Source: Rheinheimera hassiensis
GTDB lineage: Bacteria > Pseudomonadota > Gammaproteobacteria > Enterobacterales > Alteromonadaceae
Direction: 5' to 3'
Length of the DNA stretch: 64,000 bases
NCBI RefSeq assembly: GCF_022436675.1
Contig: NZ_JAKUJZ010000005.1
Span: 124,001-188,000 of the forward strand
Below are positions 1-8,537 of the stretch, piece by piece. The notes beneath the pieces were generated by a model. It saw nothing but the letters and a program-made list of their open reading frames with translations. It ran no database searches and was not told the origin of the DNA. A program made the position numbers and the translations under genes. Position 1 is the stretch's first letter; every line of letters starts with the position of its first letter.

Positions 1-257
1 CGGTTGGTTGCTGCTGAGGCAAACAACTTCAGCGTTGTGCGGTAAAAATCCGGGTGCTGCATGGCCAGCTCCGCAGCTGCAGTGGCGTTACCGCCATCAA
101 TCAACGCCTGCATCTGGCTTAAAGTGGCCGCATCTGCCGGTATACCGGCAATACGGTCATGTAGCCTTTTTGCCTGCTCCAGTGAACCGGCCTGCGTCAT
201 TGCAGCAAAGAGCAAACTGCCGAACACCATTACTCTGACATAGCATAGATAACGCAT
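1..257 (-). CDS. Secreted protein, truncated by the window edge; last visible gene of the envelope operon
   Basis: The first 85 codons are visible; the gene continues past position 1. The start is an ATG at 257-255 with a near-perfect ribosome binding site (GGAGGTGAT, minus strand of 262-270). The N-terminus is a signal peptide (MRYLCYVRVMVFGSLLFAAM, then TQAG), followed by a mature part that begins SLEQAKRLHDRIAG and contains MQHPDFYRTTLKLF. I do not recognise the family with certainty. The FYxxTLKxF segment reminds me of periplasmic proteins found beside DUF1592/1588-type c-type cytochrome clusters, but that is a memory-level resemblance only. It starts 24 bases after the AgmX-type gene, so it is probably cotranscribed with the ExbB/ExbD machine. 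Confidence 0.75.
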   Translation of the reverse strand, partial: MRYLCYVRVMVFGSLLFAAMTQAGSLEQAKRLHDRIAGIPADAATLSQMQALIDGGNATAAAELAMQHPDFYRTTLKLFASAATN

Positions 258-280
258 TTTTATCACCTCCGGCTGTGTTA

Positions 281-1225
281 TCAGCCCGGTAAAAATTCTA
301 CTGTCCACTGCGAACGGGTTAAAGCTACAGCTTCAGCACCAAAATTAACGGAACCTAATCTCAGCACCAACTGCCGCTCCAGTTTGCTGTCGTTCAGCTC
401 ACTTTGCACTATGGTCACTTCTGCCAGGCTACCGTCTGGCTTAATCACCAGCTCAAACACCACCTTGCCTTTTAGCAAAGGGTTAGCACGTAAAGCACGG
501 CTGTACAGCGTGTACAGGCTGCTTTTATTCGCCTCCAGCACCCGGCGGATAGCGGCTTCTGAACGGCCCTGCCCGGCGCTGTTAGCGCTGGCATTGGCAT
601 TGCTGCGATTTTGCTGCTCAGCGCTGCCGGTGGCCGACAAACCCTTTAGTTCAGCTTCGGCCAACGCGGTAGTGCCGGTATCGGCCAGTTCAGAACGTGC
701 TATATCGCCAGCCACCGCAGCAGCCTGCGCCGCAGCAAATTGTTTACTGGCGTCATTACGCAGTAGCTTACGATCTACCTGGGTAGCTTGTTGTTCACCG
801 CTGCTTTTTACCTGTGGTGCGGTATTGTTCAGCTGAAAGCTTTGCCGCAGCTGTGCCAAATCATCTTTCATCGCCAGCAAACCGGCCTGTTGCGCCTGTT
901 CACGCGCCCGTTGTGGGTCTGGCTTTACCGGTTCCGCGGCGGCAGGCACAGGTTCGGTTACCGCAACTGGCTCGGGTTTTGGCTGCGGCAAAGGTTCCTG
1001 TACCGGTGGCGGTTCTGGTGGCGGTGGGGCTTTGCGCTCTTCCAGCACAACCCGCGCCAGCTGCGGTGGTAATTGCTCCTGCACTTGCCGGCTACGCTCC
1101 GGCACTGTCAGCGCGGGTATCAGTACCGCAAATATCAGCCATAGCGCAAAACCCAGCCATAACAGCCGGTAAAAGCGCTTGTCTTCAAATTGCCAACTGC
1201 TGTCAGTCAGGATCGCTGCTGTCAT
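281..1225 (-). CDS. AgmX/PglI C-terminal domain protein (TonB-like energy transducer)
   Basis: 314 residues. The chosen start (MTAAILTDSS) makes an ATGA overlap with the stop of the upstream exbD; a longer reading frame exists upstream but has no reason to be used. Layout: a short cytoplasmic N-terminus, one membrane helix at about residues 19-38 (LLWLGFALWLIFAVLIPAL), then a Pro/Glu-rich periplasmic spacer with PPPPEPPP and PQPKPEP, a Gln/Ala-rich middle, and a C-terminal domain starting near IRRVLEANKSSLYTLYSRAL and continuing NPLLKGKVVFELVIKPDGS. That C-terminal pattern is the AgmX/PglI domain known from myxobacterial gliding proteins, which resembles TonB/TolA C-terminal domains. It probably carries energy from the ExbB/ExbD channel encoded just upstream to a partner in the periplasm or outer membrane. 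The partner is unknown. Confidence 0.85.
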   Translation of the reverse strand: MTAAILTDSSWQFEDKRFYRLLWLGFALWLIFAVLIPALTVPERSRQVQEQLPPQLARVVLEERKAPPPPEPPPVQEPLPQPKPEPVAVTEPVPAAAEPVKPDPQRAREQAQQAGLLAMKDDLAQLRQSFQLNNTAPQVKSSGEQQATQVDRKLLRNDASKQFAAAQAAAVAGDIARSELADTGTTALAEAELKGLSATGSAEQQNRSNANASANSAGQGRSEAAIRRVLEANKSSLYTLYSRALRANPLLKGKVVFELVIKPDGSLAEVTIVQSELNDSKLERQLVLRLGSVNFGAEAVALTRSQWTVEFLPG

Positions 1226-1743
1226 GGCGCCTCCACAGCCGGTGCTATTGCTTCTACCGCCAGCGATAAATCGCGATATTCGGTAGCGGCACAAATGGCC
1301 ATTAACCGACGCAGCAGCGCATAAGGCGTAGCAGCATCACCCAGTATCGTCAGCGCCCGGCCAACCGGCTGTTGCTCTGGCGCTAAAGGCCCGGCCCGGT
1401 TGGCCAGATAATTCAGCTCAGCAGTTAACGCCTCAGTAAGCTCAGGCAGCCAGTTGTTGCTGTCTTGCTGCCAATCGCCCTGCCACACCGGTTTACCCTG
1501 CACCAGCACACCGTTGGTGGTAATGGTTAACATCACTTTTTCGCTGGGTAACTGCTCAGATACTGAACGCGGTAAGTTGATCTCTTTATTGCTTTGCAGT
1601 ACTTTAACTTCAGACTGGTTCACCATTAAAAAGAATACCAGTATGGTGAAAATATCCATCAGCGCGACCAGGTTCAGTTTACCAGCCTGCGCCAAACGTT
1701 GGTTCTGCCGCTCTAAGCGTTTGGCGCGAAATGACATTTTCAT
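1222..1743 (-). CDS. ExbD/TolR family proton-channel subunit, Asp-containing copy
   Basis: 173 residues (MKMSFRAKRLERQ; an internal Met3 start is also possible). The ATG overlaps the stop of the preceding exbD gene by ATGA. The N-terminus is basic, followed by a single membrane helix with LNLVALMDIFTILVFFLMV. The Asp in this helix sits where ExbD and TolR carry the essential protonatable Asp (Asp25 in E. coli ExbD), so this copy should be proton-competent. The rest is a periplasmic domain of about 125 residues. It works with the ExbB-like protein at 2242-2901 in the inner membrane. It is one of two tandem exbD genes; the other lacks this Asp (see 1740-2258). Confidence 0.9.
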   Translation of the reverse strand: MKMSFRAKRLERQNQRLAQAGKLNLVALMDIFTILVFFLMVNQSEVKVLQSNKEINLPRSVSEQLPSEKVMLTITTNGVLVQGKPVWQGDWQQDSNNWLPELTEALTAELNYLANRAGPLAPEQQPVGRALTILGDAATPYALLRRLMAICAATEYRDLSLAVEAIAPAVEAP

Positions 1744-2258
1744 TCACTGCCCTCCGCTTTAGGTAACTCGCCCAGTGATATTTGCGGAAACAGTTCTGCA
1801 TCAACCAACTGCGCAGCAACCACGGCTTTAAACGAGCGCACGGTATCCATCGCCGTTACCAGCGTCTGGTAGTCCAGCTCGTCGGGCGCCAGAATGGTAA
1901 TATCTTGTTTTTCTATCTGTTTTTGTGCAAAAGTTAGCTTTAAATCCTGCAGGTACAGGCTAAGCGCGGCAAAATCTAAGCTGCCTTGTTCTGTCAGTTC
2001 AAATACCCGCAGCGGTTCACCCGCCGGATAATTCAGCCGTAGCCTGTCGGCATGAATTTCCAGTTCCAGTTGCTGCGGCTGTTCTTGCTCTTGCTGCAGT
2101 TGCTGTTCGCTTAATGGCGGCAGCTGAATATTCAGCACGCGAATTTGTGCAAACACCAGGCTTAGCAGCAATACCGGTACCAGCACGATCATCAGGTTCA
2201 TAAAGGACGTGATATCAAGCTCGGCATCGGCAAGGGGTGCTTTACGCCGTTTTATCAT
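1740..2258 (-). CDS. ExbD/TolR family protein lacking the conserved membrane Asp
   Basis: 172 residues from the ATG of MIKRRKAPLADAELDITSF. The reading frame extends 9 codons further to a TTG, but MIKRR matches the usual basic ExbD start and has a GGTGG stretch in front of it. It overlaps the end of the exbB-like gene by 17 bases. The membrane helix reads FMNLMIVLVPVLLLSLVF: Asn stands where ExbD/TolR proteins have the essential Asp. The periplasmic part is rich in Gln and Glu (QQLQQEQEQPQQ). It probably pairs with the Asp-containing ExbD encoded next, giving a heterodimer with a single proton site; this is inference. The same Asn-type helix may be normal for this subfamily rather than a mutation. 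Confidence 0.88.
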   Translation of the reverse strand: MIKRRKAPLADAELDITSFMNLMIVLVPVLLLSLVFAQIRVLNIQLPPLSEQQLQQEQEQPQQLELEIHADRLRLNYPAGEPLRVFELTEQGSLDFAALSLYLQDLKLTFAQKQIEKQDITILAPDELDYQTLVTAMDTVRSFKAVVAAQLVDAELFPQISLGELPKAEGSE

Positions 2259-2901
2259 CCGCGCCACCATCAGTTTGTTTGGCAATACTGTTCATCAGCT
2301 TAATACCAACCATTTCCATAGTATCGATAATGCTGGCTGTTTTGCCCTGCAGTAAGGCATGAACAAACACCAGCGGAATGGCGGTGATAAGGCCAAAGGC
2401 AGTGGTGTTCATCGCTACCGAAATACTCGATGACAACAAGCTGGCTTTTTCCGACGGGTCGGCATTGGCTACCGCCGAAAACGCGGCAATTAAGCCCATA
2501 ATAGTACCCAGTAAGCCAAGTAACGTGGCTACGTTAGCCAGGGTGGCCAGAAACGGCGTGCGTTTTTGCAACCGCAGGCTGTATTCCAGTACCACCTCTT
2601 CCATCGCGTATTCCATATCTTCACGCTTGGACGATGAGCGCAACCGGTGTACGCCGCTGGCCAGCATAGCCAAAATTGGAGCGCTGCTGCTGGCTGCTAA
2701 TTGTACAATGCGGCTGGTATCGGCCTGTGCAACTGCACTTTGTACCTGCGCCATAGCGCGCTGGTTTACGCCATATACACTGCGTAAAAACCACCAGCGT
2801 TCAACGGCAATAACGATGCCAAGCACCAGGATAAAAGCGATAGGGTAAATAAACACGCCGCCTTCCTGTAAAAACCGAACTATGCCGTTTAACAACTCCA
2901 T
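2242..2901 (-). CDS. MotA/TolQ/ExbB family proton channel protein
   Basis: 219 residues. The first helix is at about 15-32 (VFIYPIAFILVLGIVIAV), followed by a cytoplasmic domain, then two helices: ATLANVATLLGLLGTIMGLI and an adjacent ISVAMNTTAFGLITAIPLVF. The LLGTxxGL and NTTAFGLxxAIP patterns are the hallmark of the TolQ/ExbB family, including the conserved threonines near the proton path. It forms the inner-membrane channel of the system with the two ExbD-like proteins. It is followed by a 17-base overlap with the Asn-type exbD gene. The family is certain; the machine it drives is not one of the standard Ton or Tol systems, because tonB, tolA, tolB and pal are absent here. Confidence 0.93.
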   Translation of the reverse strand: MELLNGIVRFLQEGGVFIYPIAFILVLGIVIAVERWWFLRSVYGVNQRAMAQVQSAVAQADTSRIVQLAASSSAPILAMLASGVHRLRSSSKREDMEYAMEEVVLEYSLRLQKRTPFLATLANVATLLGLLGTIMGLIAAFSAVANADPSEKASLLSSSISVAMNTTAFGLITAIPLVFVHALLQGKTASIIDTMEMVGIKLMNSIAKQTDGGADDKTA

Positions 2902-2914
2902 GAAAAATGTCCTC

Positions 2915-3220
2915 TTATTGCTTTTGTGGATTAACTGTTGTGGTAGCCGCCGCGCCAGCCTGGTTGCCCTGCTGTACAGCGATAAAACGTAAAAATTGCT
3001 GCCGATCCAGTGGCGACAGTGCCGGTGCCTGCTGGGTTAATGGCTCGCCTGGAATGCGGATCAGGCTAACCGGGCTTTGCCATGGCAGCACATAAATGGT
3101 TTTTGGTTGTTCCTGATTACCACTAATAGTGCTTTCCACCTGTACCTGCTGCGTGCGCTGTTGCGCAAACAGACTAAAACTGGCAGATAACACTATGCTA
3201 ACTAACACCAGCCTATTCAT
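2915..3220 (-). CDS. Small secreted protein of unknown function
   Basis: 101 residues with a clear signal peptide (MNRLVLVSIVLSASFSLFAQ, cleavage probably after AQ or FA-Q). The mature protein is about 80 residues and rich in Gln, with the segment TIYVLPWQSPVSLIRIPGEP and LSPLDRQQFLRFIAVQQG. I recognise no domain. It starts 8 bases inside the end of the TPR lipoprotein gene and ends 13 bases before the exbB-like gene, so it is part of the same operon. Its position next to the channel genes suggests a periplasmic accessory role, without further support. Confidence 0.75.
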   Translation of the reverse strand: MNRLVLVSIVLSASFSLFAQQRTQQVQVESTISGNQEQPKTIYVLPWQSPVSLIRIPGEPLTQQAPALSPLDRQQFLRFIAVQQGNQAGAAATTTVNPQKQ

Positions 3221-3836
3221 TAGCTGCCTCCTGATCCAGTTGTTGTTCCAGCAGTGCCAGCCAGACTTTCGCCTGCTCGTCTTGTGTCATGGCATAGTAT
3301 TGCTGGTAGTGGTAATGCGCCGCTAACGGCTCGCCAAGGTACAACTCATATAAAAATGCCAGATTTTTATGCGCTATGGCGTAATCTGGTTGTGCCTGTA
3401 ATGCCCGCTGAAAATGCCGCTCAGCCTGGCGAAAGTTACCTTGCTGGCGGGCCAAAATACCCAACAGGTTATGGCTGGCACTGTGCCCGGCAGAGGCATT
3501 CACCGCCTGTTGCAGGCTGCTTTGTGCTCCGGCAGCATCACCACCCTGCCACTGGCTTAACGCCAGGTTATACCAGATACCGGCAAAACTGCCTTGCTGC
3601 GCCGCCAGCGCGCTGAATAGTTTTTGTGCCGCACTGTATTGACCAGCGACTAACAACGCTTTGCTTTCGGCGAATTGTTGTTGCTGTAAGGCGCTTAACT
3701 GCGGTGCTGCAACCACCGGCTCTGCAGGAGGTGTGGGTACCGGCAACTGGCTGCAGGCGGCCATGCTGCTTAAGGTTGCAGCCAGCAAATACTTAACCAG
3801 AGCATGCTTAGCCAGAAAGTGTTTAGTCAGCGGCAT
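3213..3836 (-). CDS. TPR lipoprotein, smaller copy
   Basis: 207 residues. The N-terminus MPLTKHFLAKHALVKYLLAA leads to a lipobox (SSMAAC-SQLP, Cys at about residue 28), so the mature protein is a lipoprotein. From about residue 45 there are four TPR-type helical pairs, for example QKLFSALAAQQGSFAGIWYN, AERHFQRALQAQPDYAIAHK and NLLGILARQQGNFRQAERHF. TPR domains make protein-protein contacts, so an assembly or scaffold role in the periplasm is likely. The gene overlaps the preceding large TPR gene by 14 bases and the following small gene by 8, so translation is probably coupled. Confidence 0.85.
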   Translation of the reverse strand: MPLTKHFLAKHALVKYLLAATLSSMAACSQLPVPTPPAEPVVAAPQLSALQQQQFAESKALLVAGQYSAAQKLFSALAAQQGSFAGIWYNLALSQWQGGDAAGAQSSLQQAVNASAGHSASHNLLGILARQQGNFRQAERHFQRALQAQPDYAIAHKNLAFLYELYLGEPLAAHYHYQQYYAMTQDEQAKVWLALLEQQLDQEAANE

Positions 3837-6693
3837 CGGCTACCCCGGTATAGGCTTCGGTTTTATTAAATTTAGCCGGCAGCAACTGCGCCAGCCGGGT
3901 AAAGCTTTGCTGCACCCAACTGTCCCATACCTGCTGTTGGGTAAGGCGGGTATTTTGCTGATAAATAGCAATGGCTTGCTCTTCAAACGGAAAGGCCTGC
4001 TCTTCCAACAATAGCTCGTATTCTTCCAGTGCCAGCTCGTTCAGCCCTTTGGGCCGATCTGACTGCAGCAAAGCCGTGGCCATTTGCTGATATAACTCCG
4101 CTACTCTGAACTGAGCTTCACTAACCAGCGAGGCCACGCCGTAGCTAATGGCTTGCTCGTAATGTTTAATTGCGCTACTCATATGTTGGCGCTTTTTTTG
4201 TAAGCTTTGCCGCAGCGGATGGCTAAGCCTGATTACAGCAAATAAACTGCTTTCGTGCTGCCCCAGTTGCAGCAACGCCTGCGCCGCTAATTGCTGGGTA
4301 CGCTCGTTTCCTTCGCCGGCAAACTGTTGCTCAAAGCTGGCAATTTTTTCCCGCCAGAAATTTTGCCGCGACAGATCCCGCTGCGCCTGATACAGCTGCA
4401 CCAGCTGATAACGCGCTTCCTGCGCCAACAGATGCGGCTGCGGATAACGGTTGGCATAGCTGCGCCAGGCATCAAGCGCTTTGTCGTTACTGTTAGCGCG
4501 CTGATAATACTGTGCAGCCAGGTACAGGGCTTCGCGCTGTTGCTGCGCATCACCTTCGCTGCTCAGTGTTATTAGCTGAGCGGCGGCTTTGTCCCATTGC
4601 TCAGCTTGTTCGTAACTGTCCAGCAGCAGCGCTTTGGCGGCCACCGTGCGCTCGGTACCGGGATAACGCTGAATAAAAGCATTTAGCAGCGTAATTGCTG
4701 CCGGATAATCCCGGGCAGCAAGCTGTAATTCTATTTGCTGATAAGCCGCAGCTTCGTGATATTCCGACTGCGGCAACGCGCTTAACAAACGCTGTAAATG
4801 TGCCTGTACTGCTACTACAGGCGCGTCTTTTTGCTGTGCCTGCTGATAAATACTGGACGCCAGTTGTGCCGTTAACAGTTCGCGGCGATCTGCTGGCAAG
4901 GTTTGCTGCAATAGCACATTAATACTCTGCTCTGCAGCAGCATATTGCTTAAGCGCCAGCTCGCTCTGGCTTTGTAAAAACTGCGCTTCCTGCACTAATG
5001 CGCGCTGGCTCGGCGCAGCAGGGGCTGGTTCTGCTGAGTTTTTCATAGCTGAGCTTTGCCGGTTATCGCCCCAGTTAATCACATCCGCGCTGTGCAGCAG
5101 TACGGCCTGGTAATCCTGCTCGCTATAACGTTGTTGCAGCTGTTGCAACGCCACCTGCTGTGCGGCAGGGTGTTGGCGGTGCTGCGCCACAAAACGGCTT
5201 TGCTGTTGCCACAGAGCCAGTGCTGCGGCGTCACTTTGTGACGATAACTGCTCGCTGAGCAGTAACGCTTTATAAGCGGCATCCTGCGCACTAAACAAGC
5301 TGGCATCGGTTAACGGTGCCTGATAGCCAAGCCAGCTATAAAGCTCAAGCGCGGCATCATACTGGCCAGCACCGGCATAAGACTCTGCCAGCAGGTAGCT
5401 TATGTCTGCCTGAGAGTAGCGGGTATCCGCCTGCGGGTAAGCGCTGTTTGGCATTTGCTGCAGTACTGTCAGCATGGCTTGCCAAAGCGGTATGGCTGCA
5501 GCAAAGCCGGTTATTCTTTCCTCGCCCTGCAATGCCGTGGCGCGGGCATAATGGGCGCGGGCAAAGTAATCCAGATACCGAAGCAATAATGGCTGCACCT
5601 GCGCCAGCTCGGCGCTGCGGGCCTGCTGCCAGAATGCTGAACCCGGCCCAAACAGGCTGATATATTCCTGCTGCGCGCTAAGGGCTAAATCAGCATCACC
5701 GGACGCCAGATAATGCTCAATCAGCAGCAACTGAAATTCTGCTGCAGTGATGGTTGCCGGGTAATCTTGAATAAACAGCCGGTAACTTTGCAGGCTTTCG
5801 CTCAGCAATTGTTTTTCTGCTAAAAAACGTGCCAACGTCTGATACAGCTCGGCCACATACACTACAGAGCGTTCGCCACTGCGATAAGGCACCCGTTGCA
5901 ACAGTGCCTGCAGGCTTTGCCCCTGTTGCTGGTAACTCAGTGAAATGCTTAAGGTGCGCAGTACTTCACTGCGCAGGCTTTGCTGTGGCTGGGTGTTTTC
6001 TGTCAGCAGTAATTCAGTGTAGGTATCATCCAGCAGATGCAAAAACTGCTCATCGGCCTGTTCAAACTGCTGCAATTTAAAGTAACTCCAGCCAGCCATA
6101 TAACGGGCGTGCTGCTTTAAGCTCGGGTCGGTGCCGTTCAGCACAGCTAAATAGGCAGATAAGGCGGCCTCGTAATCAGCAAAGCTGTAATGAATATCGG
6201 CTTTACGAAACCATACTTCGCTGGCAAAGGGTGAAGATGGGTAATCGCGCAGCAAAATATCCAACTGTTGCAGGCAGGCGTTTTGCTCAGCCAACAAATC
6301 GTAACTGCGCGCCAGCTGATAGCGGATCAGCTCGTTGTTTGGCTCTTGCGGATAATCACGCAGCAGCTGCTCGTAGCGCTGTACCAAAGCACGCAGTGCA
6401 GTTTGCTCCTGTGCCGTTGGCAGCTCAGATTGCTCCAGTTGGCTGGTGTGCATTTGCGATAAGCGATACAAAATACGCTTACGCGTTTGCTCGGCTGGCT
6501 GCATGCTGAGTATTTGCTGGTATATCAGATCCAGTTGTTGCTCGCTTACGCTAAGATCAGCAGACAGCATGCTGCGATCAAACGCCGGTAAATCCGCCAG
6601 CCGCGGCCGTTTGTTTTGCTCGGGCACTGAACTACAGCTTTGCAGCAGTAAACTGCAAGCTGCGGCCAGCACACTAATGCGTAACAGGCTCAT
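3823..6693 (-). CDS. Large TPR lipoprotein
   Basis: 956 residues. A lipoprotein signal peptide (MSLLRISVLAAACSLLLQSC, lipobox LQSC) is followed by TPR-like helical repeats along nearly the whole chain, for example CLQQLDILLRDYPSSPFASE, AADEQF-like motifs, ITLLNAFIQRYPGTERTVAA and WRSYANRYPQPHLLAQEARY. The repeated pattern of about 35 residues ending in a YP-x-S/T turn is that of Tol-Pal-type YbgF/BamD TPRs. The protein is very rich in Gln, Ala and Leu. The ATG overlaps the stop of the preceding gene (ATGA). It is probably a periplasmic or outer-membrane-anchored scaffold for the ExbB/ExbD/AgmX machine. Its function is not known. Confidence 0.85.
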   Translation of the reverse strand: MSLLRISVLAAACSLLLQSCSSVPEQNKRPRLADLPAFDRSMLSADLSVSEQQLDLIYQQILSMQPAEQTRKRILYRLSQMHTSQLEQSELPTAQEQTALRALVQRYEQLLRDYPQEPNNELIRYQLARSYDLLAEQNACLQQLDILLRDYPSSPFASEVWFRKADIHYSFADYEAALSAYLAVLNGTDPSLKQHARYMAGWSYFKLQQFEQADEQFLHLLDDTYTELLLTENTQPQQSLRSEVLRTLSISLSYQQQGQSLQALLQRVPYRSGERSVVYVAELYQTLARFLAEKQLLSESLQSYRLFIQDYPATITAAEFQLLLIEHYLASGDADLALSAQQEYISLFGPGSAFWQQARSAELAQVQPLLLRYLDYFARAHYARATALQGEERITGFAAAIPLWQAMLTVLQQMPNSAYPQADTRYSQADISYLLAESYAGAGQYDAALELYSWLGYQAPLTDASLFSAQDAAYKALLLSEQLSSQSDAAALALWQQQSRFVAQHRQHPAAQQVALQQLQQRYSEQDYQAVLLHSADVINWGDNRQSSAMKNSAEPAPAAPSQRALVQEAQFLQSQSELALKQYAAAEQSINVLLQQTLPADRRELLTAQLASSIYQQAQQKDAPVVAVQAHLQRLLSALPQSEYHEAAAYQQIELQLAARDYPAAITLLNAFIQRYPGTERTVAAKALLLDSYEQAEQWDKAAAQLITLSSEGDAQQQREALYLAAQYYQRANSNDKALDAWRSYANRYPQPHLLAQEARYQLVQLYQAQRDLSRQNFWREKIASFEQQFAGEGNERTQQLAAQALLQLGQHESSLFAVIRLSHPLRQSLQKKRQHMSSAIKHYEQAISYGVASLVSEAQFRVAELYQQMATALLQSDRPKGLNELALEEYELLLEEQAFPFEEQAIAIYQQNTRLTQQQVWDSWVQQSFTRLAQLLPAKFNKTEAYTGVADAAD

Positions 6694-8537
6694 GGCTGGC
6701 CTCCGCTGTTAGCGGCACGCTTTAGCAATACCAGTTCCATCACCCGGGCCAGTGATTCTTTATTGTGCCGCTGCAACTGTTGCAACCGCGCGATATCTTG
6801 CTGGCGGTGCTGTTGTAACTGCTGATTCAGCTGCGCCAGTAACTGCTGTTGCTGGCTTAACAGCGCCAGGTTCAACTGTTGCTGCTGCGCACTTAATTCG
6901 GTTAAGCGTTGCTGTTGCCGACGCAACCGGTCAGTTTGTGTGCCTTGCCGGCGCAGTGCCTGTAAGCGGTTATCCAGCTCGGTAAGCGCCGTGCTGATTT
7001 GCTGCTGCAACCGGCTAAACTGATAGTGTTGCGCGGCGCTATCTTCGTAATATTGCCACTGTAATAAACCACGCAGCCTTGTCAGGCGCTGGCTGTAAGT
7101 ATCAGCCTGCGCTGGCGGTAACTGCTGTAAATGCTGCTCAGCACGCTGCAGCCGGCTTAACTGCTGGTGCAGGTTGCCCTGTGTCAGAGCCAGCGGCAGG
7201 TTATTGTCAGTTAATGCGCTGATTTGCTGCTGTACTGCCGCAAACTCACCCTGCAATTGCTGGCGCCGTGCACTAAGCTGTGGCAACTGGCTGCTGAGTA
7301 ATTGTTGTTGCTGGTTTAACTTAAACTCAGCCGTTTGCTGCAGGCTAGTCAGCCGTTGCTGGCGCTCTGGTGCAGCCGTAAGCTGTTGCTGTAGCGCAAT
7401 AATATCCTGCTGTAGCCGGTACAGATTGTTGTCGTTAGTTAACTGTAATTGCTGCCACTGGCTGGCACCTTGTACCACTTGCTGCACCTGAAGCGGATTC
7501 GCCTGCTGATTAATTAGCTGGTATTGCTGCTGATAGTAATTGTCAGCCCAGTTGTAAGCGGCCAGTGCATCATCGGGTTGTAATGCCCGCTCTAACTGCT
7601 CACCGATGCGGGTTGCCGCTTGCCAGGCTGTGTTGCTAAACGGTTGCTGGCGGATCTGCTGCTGTAATACCGCCAGCAAAGCCGGAATATGCCGCTGCTC
7701 AGTAAGAATATAGCTATATAGCTCCAGCGCATTGCTGCTAAGCACACTGTCGCGGCCAAAGTTAGCCAGAATAGCATCGGCTGCGGCATAATCCTGCAGC
7801 TGAATATGCAACTGGGCCTGAGTAAGCTGCAGGTAATCATCCAGAGCCTGCTTTTCGTCATCAGGATAAACAAAACCATCAGGCCGGCTGAGTAAACTCC
7901 AGCGCCCGGAAAATAGCTGCTGCCAGAAGCCCTGCTCAGCTGGCGTGACAAATTGCTGCTGCAACCCGGCCAGCCAGTTAAGCGCCTGTTGTGGCTGCTG
8001 CTTTGCCAGCACCAGCGCCTGATTACTGATGACATAAGGCATTTCTGGCTGATCTGCCAGTGAGACAAAATCCGGCTGTGGCGGCACACTGATATCCGGC
8101 CAGTGAATAAGCTGGCTTAGCAGTTGCTGCTGGCCGCGCCAGGCACCATCGGCGGTAATATTAACCTGCTCCAGATAATGGCGGGCAGCGGTTTTTTTGC
8201 CCAGTTCCAGCTGGTAGCGGGCAAACTGCAATAAGGCAATATTTTTCAGAGCCTGAGGTACGGCGTTATCATCTGCAGGTTGTGCCAGCACCTGCTCCAG
8301 CGCAGTAGCAGCATGTTCAGGCATAGCCAGCTGTAAGTACAAACCGGCTTCCAGCAAGCGGGTGCGGCCATCCTGCTGCGGCGCCAGTTGTAGCGACTCC
8401 AGCGCGCTGGCTGGTTGTTGCTGATAAAAAGCCCACGCCGCCTGGCGATAATGCTTTTCGCTAAGCGATACCGGTTCTGCTATCACAAAAACAGATAGCA
8501 ATAACAGGCTGACGGGCACTATCAGTCGTTTGACCAT
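6690..8537 (-). CDS. Secreted TPR plus Gln-rich coiled-coil protein
   Basis: 615 residues with a signal peptide (MVKRLIVPVSLLLLSVFVIA, mature from about EPVSLSEKHY). Residues 25-350 look like degenerate TPRs (YRQAAWAFYQQQPASALESL and similar). From about residue 360 to 600 the protein becomes a nearly continuous Gln/Leu-rich coiled coil (QQLTAAPERQQRLTSLQQTA, SRLQQQISTALTELDNRLQA). A helical rod of this size could span much of the periplasm. No enzymatic motif is visible. It overlaps the upstream gene by 16 bases and the downstream gene by ATGA. The family is unknown to me; similar proteins are probably labelled as hypothetical TPR proteins. Confidence 0.82.
   Translation of the reverse strand: MVKRLIVPVSLLLLSVFVIAEPVSLSEKHYRQAAWAFYQQQPASALESLQLAPQQDGRTRLLEAGLYLQLAMPEHAATALEQVLAQPADDNAVPQALKNIALLQFARYQLELGKKTAARHYLEQVNITADGAWRGQQQLLSQLIHWPDISVPPQPDFVSLADQPEMPYVISNQALVLAKQQPQQALNWLAGLQQQFVTPAEQGFWQQLFSGRWSLLSRPDGFVYPDDEKQALDDYLQLTQAQLHIQLQDYAAADAILANFGRDSVLSSNALELYSYILTEQRHIPALLAVLQQQIRQQPFSNTAWQAATRIGEQLERALQPDDALAAYNWADNYYQQQYQLINQQANPLQVQQVVQGASQWQQLQLTNDNNLYRLQQDIIALQQQLTAAPERQQRLTSLQQTAEFKLNQQQQLLSSQLPQLSARRQQLQGEFAAVQQQISALTDNNLPLALTQGNLHQQLSRLQRAEQHLQQLPPAQADTYSQRLTRLRGLLQWQYYEDSAAQHYQFSRLQQQISTALTELDNRLQALRRQGTQTDRLRRQQQRLTELSAQQQQLNLALLSQQQQLLAQLNQQLQQHRQQDIARLQQLQRHNKESLARVMELVLLKRAANSGGQP

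Noticed and set aside
384..836. 150-codon reading frame antisense to the AgmX-type gene
   Set aside because: It is a mirror of the Ala/Gln-rich coding strand; no ribosome site, and the minus-strand frame has clear family features. Similar antisense frames at 788-1072, 814-1269, 2378-2848 and elsewhere are rejected for the same reason.
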